Positions 17,226-27,257 of a stretch of DNA of 64,000 nt are shown in pieces. The position numbers and the translations under genes were made by a program. Where the stretch lies: contig CAWCEP010000006.1 in assembly GCA_963794615.1 (NCBI GenBank), positions 310,001-374,000 of the forward strand, written 5' to 3'. The stretch comes from Chersky-840 sp963794615 (GTDB lineage: Bacteria; Actinomycetota; Acidimicrobiia; Acidimicrobiales; UBA8190). The stretch's first letter is position 1. Every line of letters starts with the position of its first letter. Below the pieces are notes generated by a model. That model was not told the DNA's origin, searched no databases, and saw only the letters and a list, made by a program, of their open reading frames with translations.

Positions 17226-18292
17226 ATGTCCCGGCGACAGCGTGGATGGTCACCCGCCTGGCCGCACCGACAGACGCCCTCGAGATCCAGGTCATCGAGG
17301 TCGGCGAACCGGGACCAAACCAGGTCCGGATCACCGTGGAGGCGTTTTGCCTCGACTTTAACGATATCGACACCATTCGCGGACGATACGGGCTGTTGCA
17401 ATTCGAGCCTCCGTTTGTCATCGGCATGGCGGCAGCTGGGACCGTCGACGCGACCGGGCCAGGCTGTGAGGGGCTCCTCGGCCGACGAGTCGTCGGCACG
17501 ACGGTTGGAGTACACGGTGCCTACGCCTCGGTAGCGCTTCTCGACGGAGCAATGCTCCAACTGGTCCCCACCTGGCTCAACGCGGCCGACGGGGTGGCGA
17601 TGTACCTCCCCTACCAGGTGAGCGACCTCGCGTTGCGGGTTCGGGGCCGGGTGGCCCCTGGCGACGTCGTGCTCGTCCACGCCGCAGCCGGGGGAGTCGG
17701 CTCGGCCGCCGTCCAGCTGGCCAAGGCGTTGGGAGCGACGGTGATCGGCACGGCGGGCACCGACGAGAAGGTCGAGTTCTGCCGGTCGCTCGGTGCCGAC
17801 TTCGGCGTGAATTATCGTACCGAGGACTTCGTGGCCGTGGTCGGCGACGTCACCAACGGACGAGGAGTCGACGTTGCATTCGACACCGTCGGCGGCGCCG
17901 TGACGACACAGACGTTTCGCGCCATGGCGTTCAACGGCCGCCACCTCATCATCGGTTTCGCGTCGGGCATCGAATCGGAGGAGCACCCGCTCCCGATCCA
18001 GCCCAGCATCTACGGGAACTTCGACCTGGTGGGGATCTGCTTCGCGTACGTCGACTCGCCGCGGCCAGCTCGTCAGTTTGGAATGAACTTCCTGTCCACC
18101 GCACAGGGCGTTGACATCTGGGGCCGCATCCTGCAGCTAGCCCGAGCCGGGACGATCCGTCCGGTGATCGGCCAGCACATCGAGTTCGGCGACGTTCCAG
18201 CCGGGCTCGAGGCGCTCGAGCGTCGCGAAACGACGGGACGCACCGTCGTTCGTATGCCGCCGAAAGGCGGCAGAGCGGGCAGCACCACGTGA
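17222..18292 (+). CDS. NADPH:quinone oxidoreductase-type MDR enzyme
   Basis: Zinc-independent medium-chain dehydrogenase/reductase of 356 residues. The N-terminal GroES-like part has FCLDFNDIDTIRGRYG. The Rossmann part has VLVHAAAGGVGSAAVQLAKALGATVIGT, the NADP-binding signature of the quinone-reductase branch, then ADFGVNYRTEDF and VDVAFDTVGG. No structural or catalytic zinc Cys cluster is visible. The GTG start overlaps the P450 stop by four bases, so the two are co-translated. It may reduce or oxidise the P450 product. Confidence 0.9.
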   Translation: MNVPATAWMVTRLAAPTDALEIQVIEVGEPGPNQVRITVEAFCLDFNDIDTIRGRYGLLQFEPPFVIGMAAAGTVDATGPGCEGLLGRRVVGTTVGVHGAYASVALLDGAMLQLVPTWLNAADGVAMYLPYQVSDLALRVRGRVAPGDVVLVHAAAGGVGSAAVQLAKALGATVIGTAGTDEKVEFCRSLGADFGVNYRTEDFVAVVGDVTNGRGVDVAFDTVGGAVTTQTFRAMAFNGRHLIIGFASGIESEEHPLPIQPSIYGNFDLVGICFAYVDSPRPARQFGMNFLSTAQGVDIWGRILQLARAGTIRPVIGQHIEFGDVPAGLEALERRETTGRTVVRMPPKGGRAGSTT

Positions 18293-18370
18293 CGGCGCCG
18301 ATTCCACCGACGTCGCGTGCTCAGAGCAGCTTCGAGCGTACGGAGCACGCCGCGACAGCGACCGTCGTCG

Positions 18371-19303
18371 CTACCCGCCGCTGACGGGCGCCACCGGGTA
18401 ACACGGCGGTGGCTCCGGGTGGGCCGGGTCAAGCGCGTTGAGGACGTCGATGTCGGCAATGTGATCGTACGGCATGGACAAGTGCTCACCGAAGTCGACA
18501 GAGCACTGATCCTGCAGCGTGATGTTCGTCACGTTCGGACCCGAGAGGAAGGCGGACGTGTAGGGAGTCACGACCTCGTCATATCGGCTCTCGATGACCG
18601 TGTAGTCCACCCCCGCGACGGTGTCTCCACCAGCATTCAGATTGGCAAGGAATGTTGAACCGGCCTCTTGTTGAACACATGCCGTGCACGCCGTACCGAT
18701 GAACTGTTCGCCGTTGGGGATGTATCCCGCCAACGCGTTTATCCCATCGATGGTCGTGCCGTGATTGGAAGGGGCCAACCCCACCAAGGTGTGGACACGC
18801 GATGATCCGCCCAGATATTTGAGGTAGTAACGAGGCATCATGCCGCCTTGGGAATGCCCCACAATGTCGACCTGGTTGGCTCCCGTGGCCGTCAACACCT
18901 GATCCAAAAATGTCGCCAACTGCTGAGCGGATTGAGTGATGTCGCCGACGCCATAGACGCCCAGGGCGCCACTTCCATCGGCCGCGCCGTAGTTCAAGGA
19001 AAACACGCAGTAGCCATTGTCGACCAATAGCGGAGAGAGTGCCTGCCAGCTGTCGGACATGTCGCCCAAGGTGCCGTGCACCAGGACCACCGGACGCGGG
19101 TGGACAGCGCTCGGTTGGCACGACCAATTATTGGCTCCTGGTGGGCTCGCCGAGCTACTGGCGTGGGAGTACCCCACAATGCCGTTGTAGACAACCGGAA
19201 GCGAGGAATTTGCCGTAGCCGGGGCACTTGCGACGATCCCCAGGCCGATGAGTACTGCGACACTTGTCGCTGCTCCGCTCACGGCCATCACCCAGCGTCG
19301 CAT
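18371..19303 (-). CDS. Secreted class-2 lipase
   Basis: Exported triacylglycerol lipase-like enzyme. A signal peptide at the N-terminus (VMAVSGAATSVAVLIGLGIVASAPATA) is followed by VVLVHGTLGD, NYGAADGSGALG and the nucleophile elbow VGHSQGGMMPRYYLKYLGG. The catalytic Asp is probably in ESRYDEVVTPY and the His in the C-terminal YDHIADIDVLNALDP. Paired Cys residues suggest disulfides. The ATG at 19303 is preferred because GGGGG and GAAGGA precede it; a GTG lies 18 bases upstream. A palindrome AGGTGATTTCACCT lies about 160 bases upstream. Confidence 0.88.
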   Translation of the reverse strand: MRRWVMAVSGAATSVAVLIGLGIVASAPATANSSLPVVYNGIVGYSHASSSASPPGANNWSCQPSAVHPRPVVLVHGTLGDMSDSWQALSPLLVDNGYCVFSLNYGAADGSGALGVYGVGDITQSAQQLATFLDQVLTATGANQVDIVGHSQGGMMPRYYLKYLGGSSRVHTLVGLAPSNHGTTIDGINALAGYIPNGEQFIGTACTACVQQEAGSTFLANLNAGGDTVAGVDYTVIESRYDEVVTPYTSAFLSGPNVTNITLQDQCSVDFGEHLSMPYDHIADIDVLNALDPAHPEPPPCYPVAPVSGG

Positions 19304-19465
19304 TCCTTCGACCCCCCTCACATTCCGGGCGAATCACTTTCCCAGAGAGTTTGCCGCTCGAGCTGCACGTGGTGATCCGGACGTCACCACCACAGACGGC
19401 GGCACTCGGAACGAGGGTATCGACGGACTTGTCAGGCGAGAACGGTGGTAGTACCTGCCCTCGTC

Positions 19466-19479
19466 AGGTGATTTCACCT
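19466..19479. promoter_or_regulatory. Palindrome AGGTGATTTCACCT upstream of the lipase
   Basis: Six-base arms AGGTGA/TCACCT around TT. A closely related segment, TGAAATCACCT, occurs at 33385-33395 upstream of another exported esterase-like gene. It could be a binding site shared by the two genes, which is a hypothesis from two sites. Confidence 0.35.
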
Positions 19480-19557
19480 TGGCGATCTTCGGGGGCCGGA
19501 AGGGGACGATTCATTCGACTGCACCTCGCCCTCATCCGAAGAGATCGACCTTCCTCG

Positions 19558-20661
19558 CTACCCCGGATTCCCGCTGAACCATGGCTCGCCCCCCAGACTC
19601 CACACCGAGACGTCGTTGACTCCCATCGTCTCCACGACGTTGAGCTTTGCATTGAGAGCTGAGGCATCGACGAAGTCGTAGAAGACGTTTCCCGACGTCC
19701 AGCGGATCTCTCCGGAACTCGGGTCGCGAAGGGTGCTGATGCGGGCCGGGGTAAGAGGGAAGCCCGGTTCCCCTTCCATGGTCACATAGGCGACGTTCGA
19801 CGTGACGTGCGCCACCCTCCTGCAGCTCGTCGTCGTGTACCCATAGGAAGGGATACCGATGGTAAGGCTGCCGGCGGGTACCTGACTCTGGGCGTAGCTG
19901 ACCACCTGTTCCAGCCAGGAGTAGGGGCTGATGGGAGCGCAGGCGACGTCGAACTCGTGGTCATAGGCCATGACAACGACATGGGCGTTGGCAGCTGCCA
20001 CGTCGCCATAGCGCTCGGCATCCCAGGGGGTAGTCGTAAACGGCTCGAGGTCGACCTCGACGGCTCGTCCCGCGGGACGCATGACACCGACGATGGAGGA
20101 GACGAAGCTCATGTACTCGTGCCACGTGGTCTGTGACCACCTGTTCGGCTCGAAATCGAGGTCGACACCGTTGATCCCGTTGGTGTCGACGAAGGACTCT
20201 ATGCTTGCCTCTGCTCTTGTCCGGCGTGTGGCGTTGCCCAGAACCGATTTGGTCGCCCGATTGCCGGCGGAGACGGTCACATAGACGCGATGGGCTGCGG
20301 CACGCACTGCTGCCAGGTTCGCAGCGCTGAATCCATTGCACGGCAGGCTTGCCGCCGTTTCGATCACCACCCGTCCACCGTTGGTGACAGCCAGATACTC
20401 GGGTTTGAGGACGGCAATGGGTTGCGCATCAAGGTTGGCGAGCTCGCCCGGAACATCACAGGCAGGCTGCCCCGCTGACGCCGGGTAGATCCACGCCTCG
20501 AGCGTTTGCGGGAGCGGCGTTGCTGAAGCGTTGGTCCCTCCGGCGACCACAGCCACGAGGACGGTTGTTGACCCGAGAAGCAGGAGAACCAGGGCGACGA
20601 TGCGCCGTCGAGGGGCCCCGGCACGGCTTCGATGGTCTCGTCTCTTTGAAAGCCTTGCCAT
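19558..20661 (-). CDS. Exported glycoside hydrolase family 18-like protein
   Basis: About 367 residues. A basic N-terminus and one hydrophobic segment (RRRIVALVLLLLGSTTVLVAVVAGG) act as signal or anchor. The TIM-barrel shows the GH18 signature GINGVDLDFEP with the catalytic Glu present, plus VYVTVSAGN, VVVMAYDHEFD, IGIPSYGY and a C-terminal VNDVSVWSLGGE strand. This fits spore-coat and chitinase-like GH18 proteins acting on N-acetylglucosamine polymers. The ATG at 20661 is preferred over one 18 bases upstream. It lies upstream of and parallel to the lipase. Confidence 0.83.
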   Translation of the reverse strand: MARLSKRRDHRSRAGAPRRRIVALVLLLLGSTTVLVAVVAGGTNASATPLPQTLEAWIYPASAGQPACDVPGELANLDAQPIAVLKPEYLAVTNGGRVVIETAASLPCNGFSAANLAAVRAAAHRVYVTVSAGNRATKSVLGNATRRTRAEASIESFVDTNGINGVDLDFEPNRWSQTTWHEYMSFVSSIVGVMRPAGRAVEVDLEPFTTTPWDAERYGDVAAANAHVVVMAYDHEFDVACAPISPYSWLEQVVSYAQSQVPAGSLTIGIPSYGYTTTSCRRVAHVTSNVAYVTMEGEPGFPLTPARISTLRDPSSGEIRWTSGNVFYDFVDASALNAKLNVVETMGVNDVSVWSLGGEPWFSGNPG

Positions 20662-20888
20662 CCCGCCCCCAATGACCAAAACGGTGCGCAGTTCCGACCC
20701 CGACCAGCATAGTGATGAGCGTCGAGATGTCGTCGTGAGGTCCCGCCAGGCTGGGCTAGGCCGCTGTGCGGCCTCCCCGACACCTTGAGGTCAGGACCAT
20801 GATCACTCTTGCGGACGTCCTTCCCGAACTCGACCATCTAATGCAGCCATTGATCTCTTGGGCCAGACTGTGTTTGGGAGGTGGCTGT

Positions 20889-22097
20889 ATGCCTTACAAC
20901 ACCGGCCGGATCGCCCACGACGCTGACGCGCACATCATGGAGACTCCGACGTGGCTCCGGGATCACGCCGATCCATCCGTCCGCGACCGAATCAAGACCC
21001 TCACGTACCCCGGTGGCAATGAGCTTCGTCAGACCGGTGATCCCGACGAGCAGCGCCGGAACCTGCTGGCCTCGTTCGATCGGCTCGCGGAAGTGCACAA
21101 GTCTGCCGATTACCGGGCACAAGAGTCCCACGAGATCATGAACCGCAAGAACTTCGCCGCCACCGGATCATTCATCGCTGCCGACCGATCGCGAGCCCTC
21201 GACCTGCTGGGGTTCTCGAGCCAGCTCGTGTTCAACACGTTCCACAATCGGCGTCTTCACGACTGGGAGCACAGCGGCGATCTCGAGCTCGCTTACGGAG
21301 CAGCCCGCGCCCACAACCGTGGGATGACGGAGTTCTGCTCCGCCGACTCCCGCCTCCTGCCCACCTGCTACGTGCCGCTCGTCGACTTCGGACTGGCGCG
21401 CTCGATGGCGAAGGAAGCCGTCGACATGGGAGCGGCCGCCCTTCTGGTCGCCTCGGGATGTCCGCGCGGCCACTCGCCGAGCCACATCGGCCTCGACCCG
21501 GTATGGGCGACGGCCCAGGAGGCGGGAATCTGTGTGGTCTTCCACGTCGGGGGAACCGGTGACCTCATCGACCGGAACTACTTCCACAACGGCCTTCCCA
21601 TCCCCCCCGACTTCCACGGCGGTGAGGAGAACTTCCGATCGGTCGACTACATGGGGATCCCCGGACCACCGGCGCAGACTCTCGCCACGATGATCTTCGA
21701 CGGCGTCCTCGACCGCTTCCCTCGCCTGCGCATAGGTGTGATCGAACAGGGAGCCGTCTGGGTGCCGTCTTGGTTGCGACAGATGGAAGCGGCCGTGGAG
21801 GCCTTTCTCCGACACGAGGAGCGCATCCGTGCCCTCTCGCTCAGGCCAACAGAGTACGTGCGACGCCAGGTTCGCTTCACCCCGTATCCCACCGAGGACG
21901 TCGGATGGATCATCGAGCAGAGCGCACCGGAACTGTGCATGTTCTCCTCCGACTACCCCCATGTGGAGGGAGGCCGGAGGCCGATCGAACGTTTCGAGGC
22001 CACCCTGGCCGAGGCGACCGAGGACACGAGACGACGGTTCTACAGCGAGAACTTCCTCGACCTCCTCGGACCGGCGGCGCGCGCATTGGCGGCTTGA
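20889..22097 (+). CDS. Amidohydrolase family 2 protein
   Basis: Metal-dependent hydrolase or decarboxylase-type TIM barrel of about 402 residues. Seen are DADAHIMETPTWL at the N-terminus (the usual HxH position reads DAH, as in many actinobacterial members), GICVVFHVGGTGD, GVIEQGAVWVPSWLRQME and the late motif CMFSSDYPHVEGGRRP with the conserved Asp. The ATG at 20889 follows GGGAGGTGG, so the longer upstream frame is rejected. Relatives act on aromatic or lipid acids. There is no partner gene beside it to suggest a substrate. Confidence 0.88.
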   Translation: MPYNTGRIAHDADAHIMETPTWLRDHADPSVRDRIKTLTYPGGNELRQTGDPDEQRRNLLASFDRLAEVHKSADYRAQESHEIMNRKNFAATGSFIAADRSRALDLLGFSSQLVFNTFHNRRLHDWEHSGDLELAYGAARAHNRGMTEFCSADSRLLPTCYVPLVDFGLARSMAKEAVDMGAAALLVASGCPRGHSPSHIGLDPVWATAQEAGICVVFHVGGTGDLIDRNYFHNGLPIPPDFHGGEENFRSVDYMGIPGPPAQTLATMIFDGVLDRFPRLRIGVIEQGAVWVPSWLRQMEAAVEAFLRHEERIRALSLRPTEYVRRQVRFTPYPTEDVGWIIEQSAPELCMFSSDYPHVEGGRRPIERFEATLAEATEDTRRRFYSENFLDLLGPAARALAA

Positions 22098-22226
22098 TCG
22101 GCCTTCCCCTCTCTGCTCCCTCACCACAGATGTCTGGGCCGATATCCCACGGGCCCCCCATCGGGGAGGCGACGGTGGTACTGGGATCTGTGTGCAACGC
22201 ATGTTCGTGCGTCGATTGTCTATCTT

Positions 22227-22922
22227 GTGATCCTGCACAACCACCGAGTCGATCAGAGGACTGTGATTGCCCGAGCCGCGCTAGCCGCCTTCCTCATGGC
22301 GGCTCCGGCGGCGCTGGCCGCGTGCGGCACGGCGACCGCCAACTCCGCCGTCTCGCGAGTGGAGGTGAGCTCATCGGCGACGCCAGCCCGGCCGGGCGCC
22401 CTGACATCTTCGGCCGCGCTGCCGCCTGTGGCGGTGTCCGACAGTGGACGATCGACGTTCGAGGTCAGCGCGTCGCCGGTCGAGGCGGCGCCTGTCATCA
22501 ACGTGCACTCTTTCGTCTGGAGTTCGGCACCCGGGCAGACCTTTCTGGTCGACACGCTGACCGTGAAGAACTCGACTGCCCAGATCGAGACGTTGTCGGA
22601 CTTCCACGATCTGACAAGTGGTCTGGCCCCGGACGTCACCTTTGTCATGAGCGCCTCGAATGCCGGGTCCCTGGGGTACTCCGCTGACTGTGGCATCGAC
22701 TCGGCGTACCCGGCACCACTGTGCGCGATCAGCTTCGGGCAGGGCCTGACCATCGACAACGACTCCGCCGATCACAACAATCGTTCCCCCGTGGTGCTCT
22801 CTCCCGGGTCCACCGCACAGATCACGCTCAGTTACGGGCCGGTCCTCGACAGCGTGACGCCGACGGCGGTATCGGTGTACTTCGACGGCGGGGTTTCTCT
22901 GCCCGTCGACCTGACCCCGTGA
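22227..22922 (+). CDS. Secreted lipoprotein of unknown function
   Basis: About 231 residues. A hydrophobic signal (RAALAAFLMAAPAALAAC) ends in a lipobox LAAC, so the mature protein is probably lipid-anchored outside. The rest is Ser/Thr/Val-rich with a beta-sandwich look (FLVDTLTVKNSTAQIETL, STAQITLSYGPV) and two further Cys. I do not recognise a family. The GTG at 22227 is the first plausible start. The stop overlaps the GTG start of the rhamnosidase gene, so the two are co-translated and may act on the same glycan. Confidence 0.68.
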   Translation: MILHNHRVDQRTVIARAALAAFLMAAPAALAACGTATANSAVSRVEVSSSATPARPGALTSSAALPPVAVSDSGRSTFEVSASPVEAAPVINVHSFVWSSAPGQTFLVDTLTVKNSTAQIETLSDFHDLTSGLAPDVTFVMSASNAGSLGYSADCGIDSAYPAPLCAISFGQGLTIDNDSADHNNRSPVVLSPGSTAQITLSYGPVLDSVTPTAVSVYFDGGVSLPVDLTP

Positions 22923-25756
22923 ACGACGACCACCGCTGGACGCTCAGCCGCCGCCAGGTCCTCGCGGGGGGCCTGGCCGGCGCGGCGGGGGTGGCCACCG
23001 CCGGTCTGGCGGGATGCTCGGGGCCGGCGCCGAAGGCAAAGCCCGTCCAACGCGCCGCCGCCCTCGATCGCGAGGCGCCCGGCCCTCCGGGAAGCCCTTT
23101 GGTGCTCAGTGTCGACGGCCTCGTCTCGCCCATCGGCCTCGACCCCGCTGACGTCCACTTCGCATGGCAGGTCGGAGACCTCCGCCGGGGTGCCCTCCAG
23201 ACCGCCTACAGGCTGGTCGTGTCGCGTCGGTCGGTCGCCGGCCCTGGCATCGGCACGTCTACCCAGGTATGGGACAGCGGGAGGGTGCCCGGCACCGCAC
23301 AGGCGTTCGTCCCCTATGGCGGTCCCACCCTGGCATCCGACGCCACCTACGCCTGGACCGTTCAGACCTGGGCCGCTTCGGGCGGGCCGGGCCCCTTTGC
23401 CCCGAGGTCGACGTTCGAGACAGGACTCCGGGATCCTGATTGGAAGGCCCAGTGGATCTGGCGGGCCACGAGCCTGCAACCCGACCAGTACACGTACGCG
23501 CGCAAGGAGGTCACGCTGCATGGCGCGCCCATCGTCCGGGCGCGGGCATACGTCTCGGGAGACCAGCAATACGAGCTGTATGTCAACGGCACCCGGGCGG
23601 GCAAAGGGCAGGCCTACTGCTACCCCGACGCCCAGTACTACGAGTCCCTGGACGTCACAGCCCTCCTGACCGCAGGCGAGCCGAACGCGGTGGGCTTGGT
23701 GTACGGCTGGCAGGGGGCAACGAAGGGCCATCCCGCCGGGCATCCGGGCTGCATCGTGCAGGTGTCGGTCCTCCACGCCGACGGCTCGACGGAGCTCATC
23801 CTCACCGACGGGACCTGGCGCGTGCGGGCCGGGGCTTGGCTGCCAGGGACCGAGCGCGACCTCGAGGGAGACAAGGTTGACTACACCGAGAACATCGACG
23901 GGCCCGCTATACCCGTGGGCTGGGAGAGCCCGGGCTTCGACGATAGTGGTTGGTTGCCCGCATCGGTGCTGGGACCTGCCGGTGTAAAGCCGTGGACGCA
24001 CCTCGTGTCGGTCCGCACCCGGATCGTGGAGGAACCAGTACTACCGGTTTCGCTGACCACGCTGTCGACGGGCGCGGTCGTCGCCGACTTCGGCAAGGTC
24101 TACGCGGCCGTGCCCACGGTCACGTTCCACCACGGGGTGGCCGGGCGCGCCATCACGATGCGAGCCGGCTACGCGCTCGACGAGCCCGGCGACGGAGTGC
24201 CCTTTTCCGGCCTGCCCGGTCAGGTGTCCACCGTGCACGGAACGCAGCACACGAACATGCGCTACTCCTATGTCCAGCGGGGCGGGACCGAGGAGTTTCA
24301 TCCCTTCGACTTTCTCGGCTTCCGCTACTTCCAGATCGACAACCCGGGCGAAGTACTCGCACCGACCGACATCGTGGCGCTGGCCCGCCATACTGCCGTT
24401 CCCGACGAGCACGCCGGCACCTTCACATCGTCAGAGCCCACCGTGGATGCCGTCTTCGAACTGGGACGCCATTCCGCCCTCTTCTGCGCCCAGGAGCAGT
24501 ACCTCGACACACCAACCCGCGAAAAGGGCCCATGGCTGTGGGACGGATTCAACGAGTCCCAGACGGCAATGGCTGCGCTGGCCGACCAGAACCTGTCACG
24601 CAAGTCGCTCCAGGAGTTCGCCGCGTCGCAGGCTCGGTACTGGCCGAGTGGTGCGATCAACAAGATCTACCCGACCGGTCTGGGTGCGGAGGACATCGAC
24701 GAGTCCAGCGAGATCTATGCGGAGTGGGTGTGGCAGTACTGGTTGCACACCGGTGATCGGCCGTTACTCCACGAGGTGTACCCGGTACTGGTGAAGCTGG
24801 CAGGCTTCGTCCACGGCGCCGTCGACCGGTCCACAGGCCTTGTCACCGGGCTCCAGACGTCGGAGGCCTCGTATCCGTACCGAGTGGCAACGAGGCTGAA
24901 CATCCTGGGGGCCAACGTCTTTCGCCGCACCGCTGATGTGGCCAGAGCCCTCGGCAGGCCAGCCTCCGAGGTCTCGGCCCAACGCGAACGCCAGGTGGCG
25001 CTCACCGCGGCGATCAACCGACGCCTGACCCGGACAGACGGCATCTACGTCGACGGGCTCGTGGGACGCGCTCATGCTTCTCGAGCTTCCCAGGAGGTCA
25101 ACGCCTGTGCCGTCGTATATGGCGTCGTGCCCACTCGTCGTTTGAAGGCAGTAGGCGAGCACGTCGCCGGGCTCGGCATGCATGCCGAACCGCAGACGGC
25201 GGCCGAAGTAATCCGGACCCTTGCGACCGTCGGCGATTATGTCCAGCTGCTCGCGCGTCTCACCGACAGTTCCACCAACGGATGGGCGAACATCCTCGCC
25301 CGCGGTGCCACGTTCTGCTGGGAGGTATGGCAGCCGTCCGACGCCAACGGAGACAGCATGTCGCACGGGTGGGGCTCGAATGTCCTTGTCGAGATCCAGC
25401 AGTGGCTCCTCGGTGTGCGACCCTCGGGTGCCGGGTTCGAGACCTTCGACGTCTCCCCTCCTGCGGCGGGCCCGATCTCGGCCCTCGGCGCCGTGCCCAC
25501 ACCGCGTGGCAACGTGGTCGTGGGGTGGCAGCGGGCAGCCAAAGATCGGCCGGCCACCAGCGTCGCCCTGATCGTGCCTCCCAATGCCACCGCAACCCTC
25601 TCCCTGGCCGGCGTGCACGCCAAGACCGTCACCGAGAGCGGCACACCGATGGACCGGGTGGCGGGCGTCCGTGTCGCACCTTCGGGCGCCGATGCCGCGG
25701 TGTTCGTCGTGGGCGCAGGGACCTACCACTTCCAGGGCGTTGCCACGGGATCGTGA
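22919..25756 (+). CDS. Tat-exported lipoprotein alpha-L-rhamnosidase (GH78)
   Basis: Releases rhamnose from glycans or glycosides outside the cell. The N-terminus has a twin-arginine motif (SRRQVLAGG) and a lipobox-like LAGC, pointing to Tat export and lipidation. Domains in order: a fibronectin-like part, a beta-sandwich rhamnosidase N-domain (QWIWRATSL, ARAYVSGDQQYELYVNG), a concanavalin-like part, the (alpha/alpha)6 barrel with DTPTREKGPWLWDGFNESQ where the catalytic acid is expected, and a C-terminal beta domain. About 945 residues. The GTG start overlaps the upstream lipoprotein stop; a much longer upstream extension is rejected because it overlaps that gene. Confidence 0.88.
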   Translation: MNDDHRWTLSRRQVLAGGLAGAAGVATAGLAGCSGPAPKAKPVQRAAALDREAPGPPGSPLVLSVDGLVSPIGLDPADVHFAWQVGDLRRGALQTAYRLVVSRRSVAGPGIGTSTQVWDSGRVPGTAQAFVPYGGPTLASDATYAWTVQTWAASGGPGPFAPRSTFETGLRDPDWKAQWIWRATSLQPDQYTYARKEVTLHGAPIVRARAYVSGDQQYELYVNGTRAGKGQAYCYPDAQYYESLDVTALLTAGEPNAVGLVYGWQGATKGHPAGHPGCIVQVSVLHADGSTELILTDGTWRVRAGAWLPGTERDLEGDKVDYTENIDGPAIPVGWESPGFDDSGWLPASVLGPAGVKPWTHLVSVRTRIVEEPVLPVSLTTLSTGAVVADFGKVYAAVPTVTFHHGVAGRAITMRAGYALDEPGDGVPFSGLPGQVSTVHGTQHTNMRYSYVQRGGTEEFHPFDFLGFRYFQIDNPGEVLAPTDIVALARHTAVPDEHAGTFTSSEPTVDAVFELGRHSALFCAQEQYLDTPTREKGPWLWDGFNESQTAMAALADQNLSRKSLQEFAASQARYWPSGAINKIYPTGLGAEDIDESSEIYAEWVWQYWLHTGDRPLLHEVYPVLVKLAGFVHGAVDRSTGLVTGLQTSEASYPYRVATRLNILGANVFRRTADVARALGRPASEVSAQRERQVALTAAINRRLTRTDGIYVDGLVGRAHASRASQEVNACAVVYGVVPTRRLKAVGEHVAGLGMHAEPQTAAEVIRTLATVGDYVQLLARLTDSSTNGWANILARGATFCWEVWQPSDANGDSMSHGWGSNVLVEIQQWLLGVRPSGAGFETFDVSPPAAGPISALGAVPTPRGNVVVGWQRAAKDRPATSVALIVPPNATATLSLAGVHAKTVTESGTPMDRVAGVRVAPSGADAAVFVVGAGTYHFQGVATGS

Positions 25757-25902
25757 CTCCGGGTGCGGCCAGCCGTCGGGAGGACCGCGCCCCGAGGCTG
25801 ATCGTCACCCGACCGGTAGCCTTCTCTCCACCGCTCCGACGGCAGCGTGGCGTGGTCGAAGGGGAAAGCGTTGGTTCGAGGTGACGAGGAGATCGGGGTG
25901 AG

Positions 25903-26622
25903 GTGGGCAGCGTGACGATGTACGGACCTGACATCTATACCGAGCCAGACGGCGATCCGGACACGTTGGCGAATCTTGGTCCGTTGCGCCCCATGGCCGG
26001 CGTGTGGGAGGGAACCAAGGGCTCCGATCACCACCCCGTCGTTGAAGGGACCGAGGAGAATACGTTCGTCGAGCATTACGAGTTGCACCCCATCGACCGC
26101 CAGACGAATGGGCCCCAGCTGTTCTACGGCCTGCGCTACCACACCCACATCACCAAGCCCGGCGAACTCGAGACCTTCCACGACCAAGTCGGCTACTGGC
26201 TCTACGAGCCCGCAGCCGAGGCGGTCACCCTCACGCTGGGGATCCCCCGGGCCCAGGTGCTCCTGGCGTCGGGGCCGGCCGGGCCCGACGCCACCGAGTT
26301 CGAGCTCACGGCCACCGTCGGTTCCGAGGTGCACGGGATCTTGTCCAACCCGTTCCTCGACCAGGCGTTCCGCACGCTCAGCTACCGCATCCACGTCACC
26401 GTTCAGAGCGACGGGACATGGTCGTACGAGGAGGAAGGGGTGCTGCAGATCCCGGGAAGAGAGGAACTCTTCAGCCACACAGACCGAAACACCCTGACGA
26501 GGATCGGCCCACCCGATCTCAACCCGTTGGCCAGGGCCGCCGCCACGAGGTCAGGGCCCACCGTTGGGAGCGCGGGCAGCCTCGGCATCGGATCCCTGCG
26601 AACCACCGGGGAACGCCTCTGA
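25903..26622 (+). CDS. Nitrobindin/THAP4-like beta-barrel protein
   Basis: FABP-like ten-strand barrel family (heme-binding nitrobindin-like, formerly DUF1794). The signature is PLRPMAGVWEGTKGSDHHP near residue 28. YGLRYHTHITKPGELETFHDQVGYWLYEP and EEEGVLQIPGREELFSHTDRNTL follow. In studied members a His from the late part binds haem iron, and HTDRN may supply it here. Length is about 239, longer than the usual 160-200, with a Ser/Gly-rich tail. The start is GTG 25903 or ATG 25918. It stands alone, 146 bases after the rhamnosidase. Confidence 0.82.
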   Translation: MGSVTMYGPDIYTEPDGDPDTLANLGPLRPMAGVWEGTKGSDHHPVVEGTEENTFVEHYELHPIDRQTNGPQLFYGLRYHTHITKPGELETFHDQVGYWLYEPAAEAVTLTLGIPRAQVLLASGPAGPDATEFELTATVGSEVHGILSNPFLDQAFRTLSYRIHVTVQSDGTWSYEEEGVLQIPGREELFSHTDRNTLTRIGPPDLNPLARAAATRSGPTVGSAGSLGIGSLRTTGERL

Positions 26623-26695
26623 CCGGTCCTCACACCGTGGCCACCATGACGCCATCGGCAAACGAGAGTTCGCCCTCGCTCGGCCTCGAGTGCGT

Positions 26696-27091
26696 TTAGC
26701 CGGGAGGCGCGAAGAATTCGAGTGCGATGTTGTCCGGGTCACGGAAGGATAAACCGGACCCGTATGGCGCATCCACTATTCCCCCGTTCTTGATGCCGAG
26801 CGCATTCAGACGCGCTTCCCACGGCACCAACCCGGCGCGATTGGCACATGCAAATGCGAGGTGATCCAGACCCGGTCGATCCTCGGCGAACGGTTCGGTG
26901 CTCGACGGGTTCGGGAACTGGTGAAGACCGACCAGTGTGCCTCCGCCGAGCGCCCATACGACGTGCCGGAATGGTCCGGTGTCCTCATCGATGACTGGTT
27001 CGGCCTCGAAGAGCGCGGCGTACCATGGGACGCTTCGGTCGAGATCGCTAACGGTCAAGGCGACATGTGTGACAGCCGGGAACTCGGGCAT
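26696..27091 (-). CDS. VOC/glyoxalase superfamily protein
   Basis: 131 residues with the paired beta-alpha-beta-beta-beta pattern. THVALTVSDLDRSVPWYAALF begins the first module, and LDHLAFACANRAGL with FRDPDNIALEFFAPPG forms the second. Metal-ligand positions appear as His in THVAL, His in LDHLAF and Glu in ALEFF. Members act as dioxygenases, glyoxalases or antibiotic-binding proteins, and nothing nearby distinguishes these. It converges on the nitrobindin-like gene. Confidence 0.88.
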   Translation of the reverse strand: MPEFPAVTHVALTVSDLDRSVPWYAALFEAEPVIDEDTGPFRHVVWALGGGTLVGLHQFPNPSSTEPFAEDRPGLDHLAFACANRAGLVPWEARLNALGIKNGGIVDAPYGSGLSFRDPDNIALEFFAPPG

Positions 27092-27257
27092 GAGGTCTCT
27101 CCCATCCGTCCATTGGACGGCAGACTACCCTGAGTTCACTGAGATTTTGCTGGGTGCCAGTCGTTGAGTGGTCAACCAAAGGCTCGCTGGGCCGCCTCCA
27201 GGAGTAGCGGCAGCGAGACTGTCATCGGCCGCGATCAACCTGGACCACCGCCACGGG

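Noticed and set aside
22721..22918. N-terminal extension of the GH78 gene
   Set aside because: It overlaps the upstream lipoprotein gene in another frame and is Arg/Gln-rich. The Tat signal starts right after the GTG at 22919.
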